From the NCBI RefSeq assembly GCF_036226465.1, contig NZ_CP108476.1, positions 6,944,001 to 7,008,000 of the forward strand: 64,000 bases of DNA. Direction: 5' to 3'. Below, piece after piece: positions 62,356 to 64,000 of the stretch. The stretch comes from Kitasatospora sp. NBC_01250 (GTDB lineage Bacteria > Actinomycetota > Actinomycetes > Streptomycetales > Streptomycetaceae). Both the position numbers and the translations under genes were made by a program. The notes below the pieces were generated by a model that was not told the DNA's origin, searched no databases, and saw nothing but the letters and a program-made list of their open reading frames with translations. How positions within the stretch are numbered: position 1 is the stretch's first letter; each line of letters starts with the position of its first letter.

Positions 62356-62751
62356 TCAGGCCCGGGCGCTGCCGAGGTTCCGGTCGGCCTCGCCGCCGGA
62401 CAGCAGCAGCGTGGTCTCCTCGATCCGGACGAACCGGCCGTCGGGCGCGAACTCGCCGAAGAGGTAGACCTCCATGCGGACCGTGGAGCCGTCCTTCTTG
62501 GTGACGGTGACGGCGTGCCGGTCGGCGTAGAGATGGCCGTTGGCCAGCTCCTCGTACACGTCGACCGAGCCGGAGGCGACCACGGCGCGCAGGTGGGCGA
62601 TGTGCTCCAGGAACTCGGTGCGGTCGGCCCAGCTGCCGTCGGTGCGCTGGCGGTACTCGGGGGCGAAGTGGCGGTCGGCGGCCTCGTCCAGGGGCAGCTC
62701 CGGGTTGAAGAGCAGGTCGGTCAGGGCGCTGGTGATGTCGGTGCGGGTCAT
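62356..62751 (-). CDS. SnoaL/NTF2-like protein, 131 aa
   Basis: ATG 62751 after GGAG. Pattern RHFAPEYRQRTDGSWADRTEF, then SVDVYEELANGHLYADRHAV and EVYLFGEFAPDGRFVRIEE, is the cone-shaped SnoaL-like fold used by many small isomerases and binding proteins. Preceded by twin palindromes, so likely tightly regulated. Confidence 0.85.
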   Translation of the reverse strand: MTRTDITSALTDLLFNPELPLDEAADRHFAPEYRQRTDGSWADRTEFLEHIAHLRAVVASGSVDVYEELANGHLYADRHAVTVTKKDGSTVRMEVYLFGEFAPDGRFVRIEETTLLLSGGEADRNLGSARA

Positions 62752-62778
62752 GGCGAGCTCCGGGGAGTCAGGGGTTTT

Positions 62779-62835
62779 GCGTGCGCTGCGCACGCTTCTC
62801 CTGAACTGTAGCGCATCTGCGTGCGGCGCGCACGC
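62779..62835. promoter_or_regulatory. Twin 17-bp palindromes (operators) 40 bp apart
   Basis: GCGTGCGCTGCGCACGC (62779-62795, perfect 8-bp arms) and GCGTGCGGCGCGCACGC (62819-62835), each followed by TTCTCCTG or TTCTTCTG, so a 26-nt unit is directly repeated. They sit just upstream of the SnoaL-like gene. Confidence 0.65.
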
Positions 62836-62928
62836 TTCTTCTGTGAGGGGTGAAACGGCGAGCGCGGACCACGATGATGCCGTGGTCCGCGCTCGCCGCT
62901 CGGGGGCGCCCCCGAACGGCCCCGGGGG

Positions 62929-64000
62929 TCAGTGGCCGTTGAGGCTCTCGCCGAGGGCGGCGGTCAGGCTGCCGTCCGCGGTGTCGCCGTCCAGCGACCA
63001 GACGAAGGTGCCGCGCAGCCCCTGCTGGCGGATGTACTGGCCCTTGATCCGGACCGAGGCCGGGTCGTCGTAGCTGGCGAAGGTGCCGGTGGCCGGGTCG
63101 TACTTGTAGGGCTCGTCCGCCGCCGGGTCCCAGTAGGTCTGCCCCGGGGCGGTGAGCACCTGGTTGTAGTCCGGCGTCGTGGCCACCCCCGCCGTGGCGG
63201 GCTGGAACAGGCCGTCGCCGTTGGGGCCCGGGGCGACGCCGGTCCACTCGTGGGCGTAGTAGGGGATCGCCAGGCCGATCTGGCCCGCTCGCACGCCCTG
63301 GCTCTCGTAGTACTTCACCGCCTGGTCCACGGTGAACCGGTTGTTCGCCGGGTTCGGGTCCGCCGGGTCCTGGTGGAGGGCGGAGGAGAAGTCGGTCGGG
63401 CCGGTGTTCTCCCAGCTGCCGTGGTAGTCGAAGGTCATCACGTTGAACCAGTCGACCACCTTGGCCACCTTGCGCAGCTCCAGCTTGGCGGCGAAGGCGG
63501 GGTTGGCGGAGGTGTTCGCGGTGAGCAGGTAGTGCCCGGCGCCGGCCTGCCGGCTCAGCCCGGACAGCTGGTGGCGGAACTCCGTCATCAGCGCGGTGTA
63601 GTCGGGGGTGTCCTGCGGGCCGTACGGGTTGCCGTTGCCGGGCTCGCCCGGGTACTCCCAGTCGACCGCGAAGCCGTCGAAGATGCCGGCCGCGGCGCCC
63701 GCCGGCAGGCCCGGGATGTCGCCCTTGAGGTACTGGTCGACGCAGGAGGAGACGAACTTCTGCCGGCCGGCCGCGGTGGCGGCCAGCTGGGAGAACTGGC
63801 CCGACCAGGACCAGCCGCCGATCGACATCACGATCTTCAGCTTCGGGTAGGCGGCCTTGAGTTCGCGCAGCTGGTTGAGGTTGCCCTTCAGCGCCTGGTC
63901 GGGCTGGTCGGCCTGGCCGTTCACCGACTCGTCGGCGGTGAAGGGGCGCTGGTAGTCGGCCCAGGTGTCGGCGCTGGCGCACTGGCCGTCCGGCGAGACG
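62929..64000 (-). CDS. GH18 chitinase, 5' end beyond window
   Basis: The frame is open to the right edge; the N-terminus and signal peptide lie outside. The catalytic motif DGFAVDWEYPG is the GH18 DxxDxDxE signature with the catalytic Glu; SIGGWSWSGQF is the second GH18 signature and MTFDYHGSWE the substrate-binding Met-Tyr stretch. Partial length 356 codons. Secreted chitinase of the Streptomyces family 18 type, with no carbohydrate-binding module in the visible part. Confidence 0.95.
   Translation of the reverse strand, partial: VSPDGQCASADTWADYQRPFTADESVNGQADQPDQALKGNLNQLRELKAAYPKLKIVMSIGGWSWSGQFSQLAATAAGRQKFVSSCVDQYLKGDIPGLPAGAAAGIFDGFAVDWEYPGEPGNGNPYGPQDTPDYTALMTEFRHQLSGLSRQAGAGHYLLTANTSANPAFAAKLELRKVAKVVDWFNVMTFDYHGSWENTGPTDFSSALHQDPADPNPANNRFTVDQAVKYYESQGVRAGQIGLAIPYYAHEWTGVAPGPNGDGLFQPATAGVATTPDYNQVLTAPGQTYWDPAADEPYKYDPATGTFASYDDPASVRIKGQYIRQQGLRGTFVWSLDGDTADGSLTAALGESLNGH

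Noticed and set aside
1..64000. tRNA, rRNA, insertion sequence or integrase
   Set aside because: I found no transposase or recombinase motifs, no terminal repeats with target duplications and no tRNA-like cloverleaf by eye; a tRNA scan would be needed to be certain.

Overview
The window is high-GC DNA with strong third-position G/C bias, GTG and TTG starts, dense overlapping operons and Streptomyces-type families (DUF1876-type small protein, sugar ABC importer without its own ATPase, XRE/ImmA/DUF6545 module, large ATP-binding LuxR regulator, group 1h hydrogenase). It looks like a chromosomal segment of a streptomycete (Streptomyces, Kitasatospora or a relative). All assignments come from reading motifs and arrangement; no database search was possible.

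Layout. 0-25.7 kb is a mosaic of regulatory and housekeeping genes: a truncated membrane protein, an XRE/ImmA-like/DUF6545 module, a two-component system divergent from a lipoprotein-adaptor-MacB-type ABC operon, a GNAT gene broken by a nonsense codon, a serine hydrolase, a proline-rich repeat protein, oxidoreductases with an XRE regulator, a LuxR-type regulator divergent from two tiny genes (one secreted, both with a W-G/A-D-D/E core), a trans-aconitate methyltransferase with a MarR-type operator array, methionine aminopeptidase, a deletion scar joining a TetR fragment to a headless alpha/beta hydrolase, a ricin-type lectin, a Ser/Thr kinase and a HbpS/GlcG-like protein.

25.8-42.2 kb is a bisindole (indolocarbazole-type) biosynthetic cluster. 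The plus-strand core runs amino-acid oxidase (RebO/VioA-like), chromopyrrolic acid synthase (RebD/StaD/VioB-like), FAD monooxygenase (RebC/StaC-like), P450 (RebP/StaP-like position), in the order known from rebeccamycin. A divergent O-methyltransferase and a heme-dependent aromatic oxygenase of the tryptophan-dioxygenase/PrnB superfamily precede it. A LAL regulator, a 14-TM exporter and an amidohydrolase form a minus-strand operon behind it. No halogenase, glycosyltransferase or VioE is present, so the product is probably not rebeccamycin, staurosporine or violacein.

42.5-47.7 kb is a sugar-type ABC importer operon (permease, lipoprotein, permease) ending in a HAD phosphatase and an RNase J-like metallo-beta-lactamase protein. 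47.8-48.0 kb holds a small EEIIER-repeat protein. 48.3-61.3 kb is a complete high-affinity group 1h [NiFe] hydrogenase locus: small and large subunits, four poorly characterised accessory proteins, the C-terminal endopeptidase, a 34-residue peptide and hypA-B-F-C-D-E, mostly joined by 1-4 nt overlaps. The window ends with an alpha/beta hydrolase, a SnoaL-like protein with twin 17-bp palindromes, and a GH18 chitinase running off the right edge.
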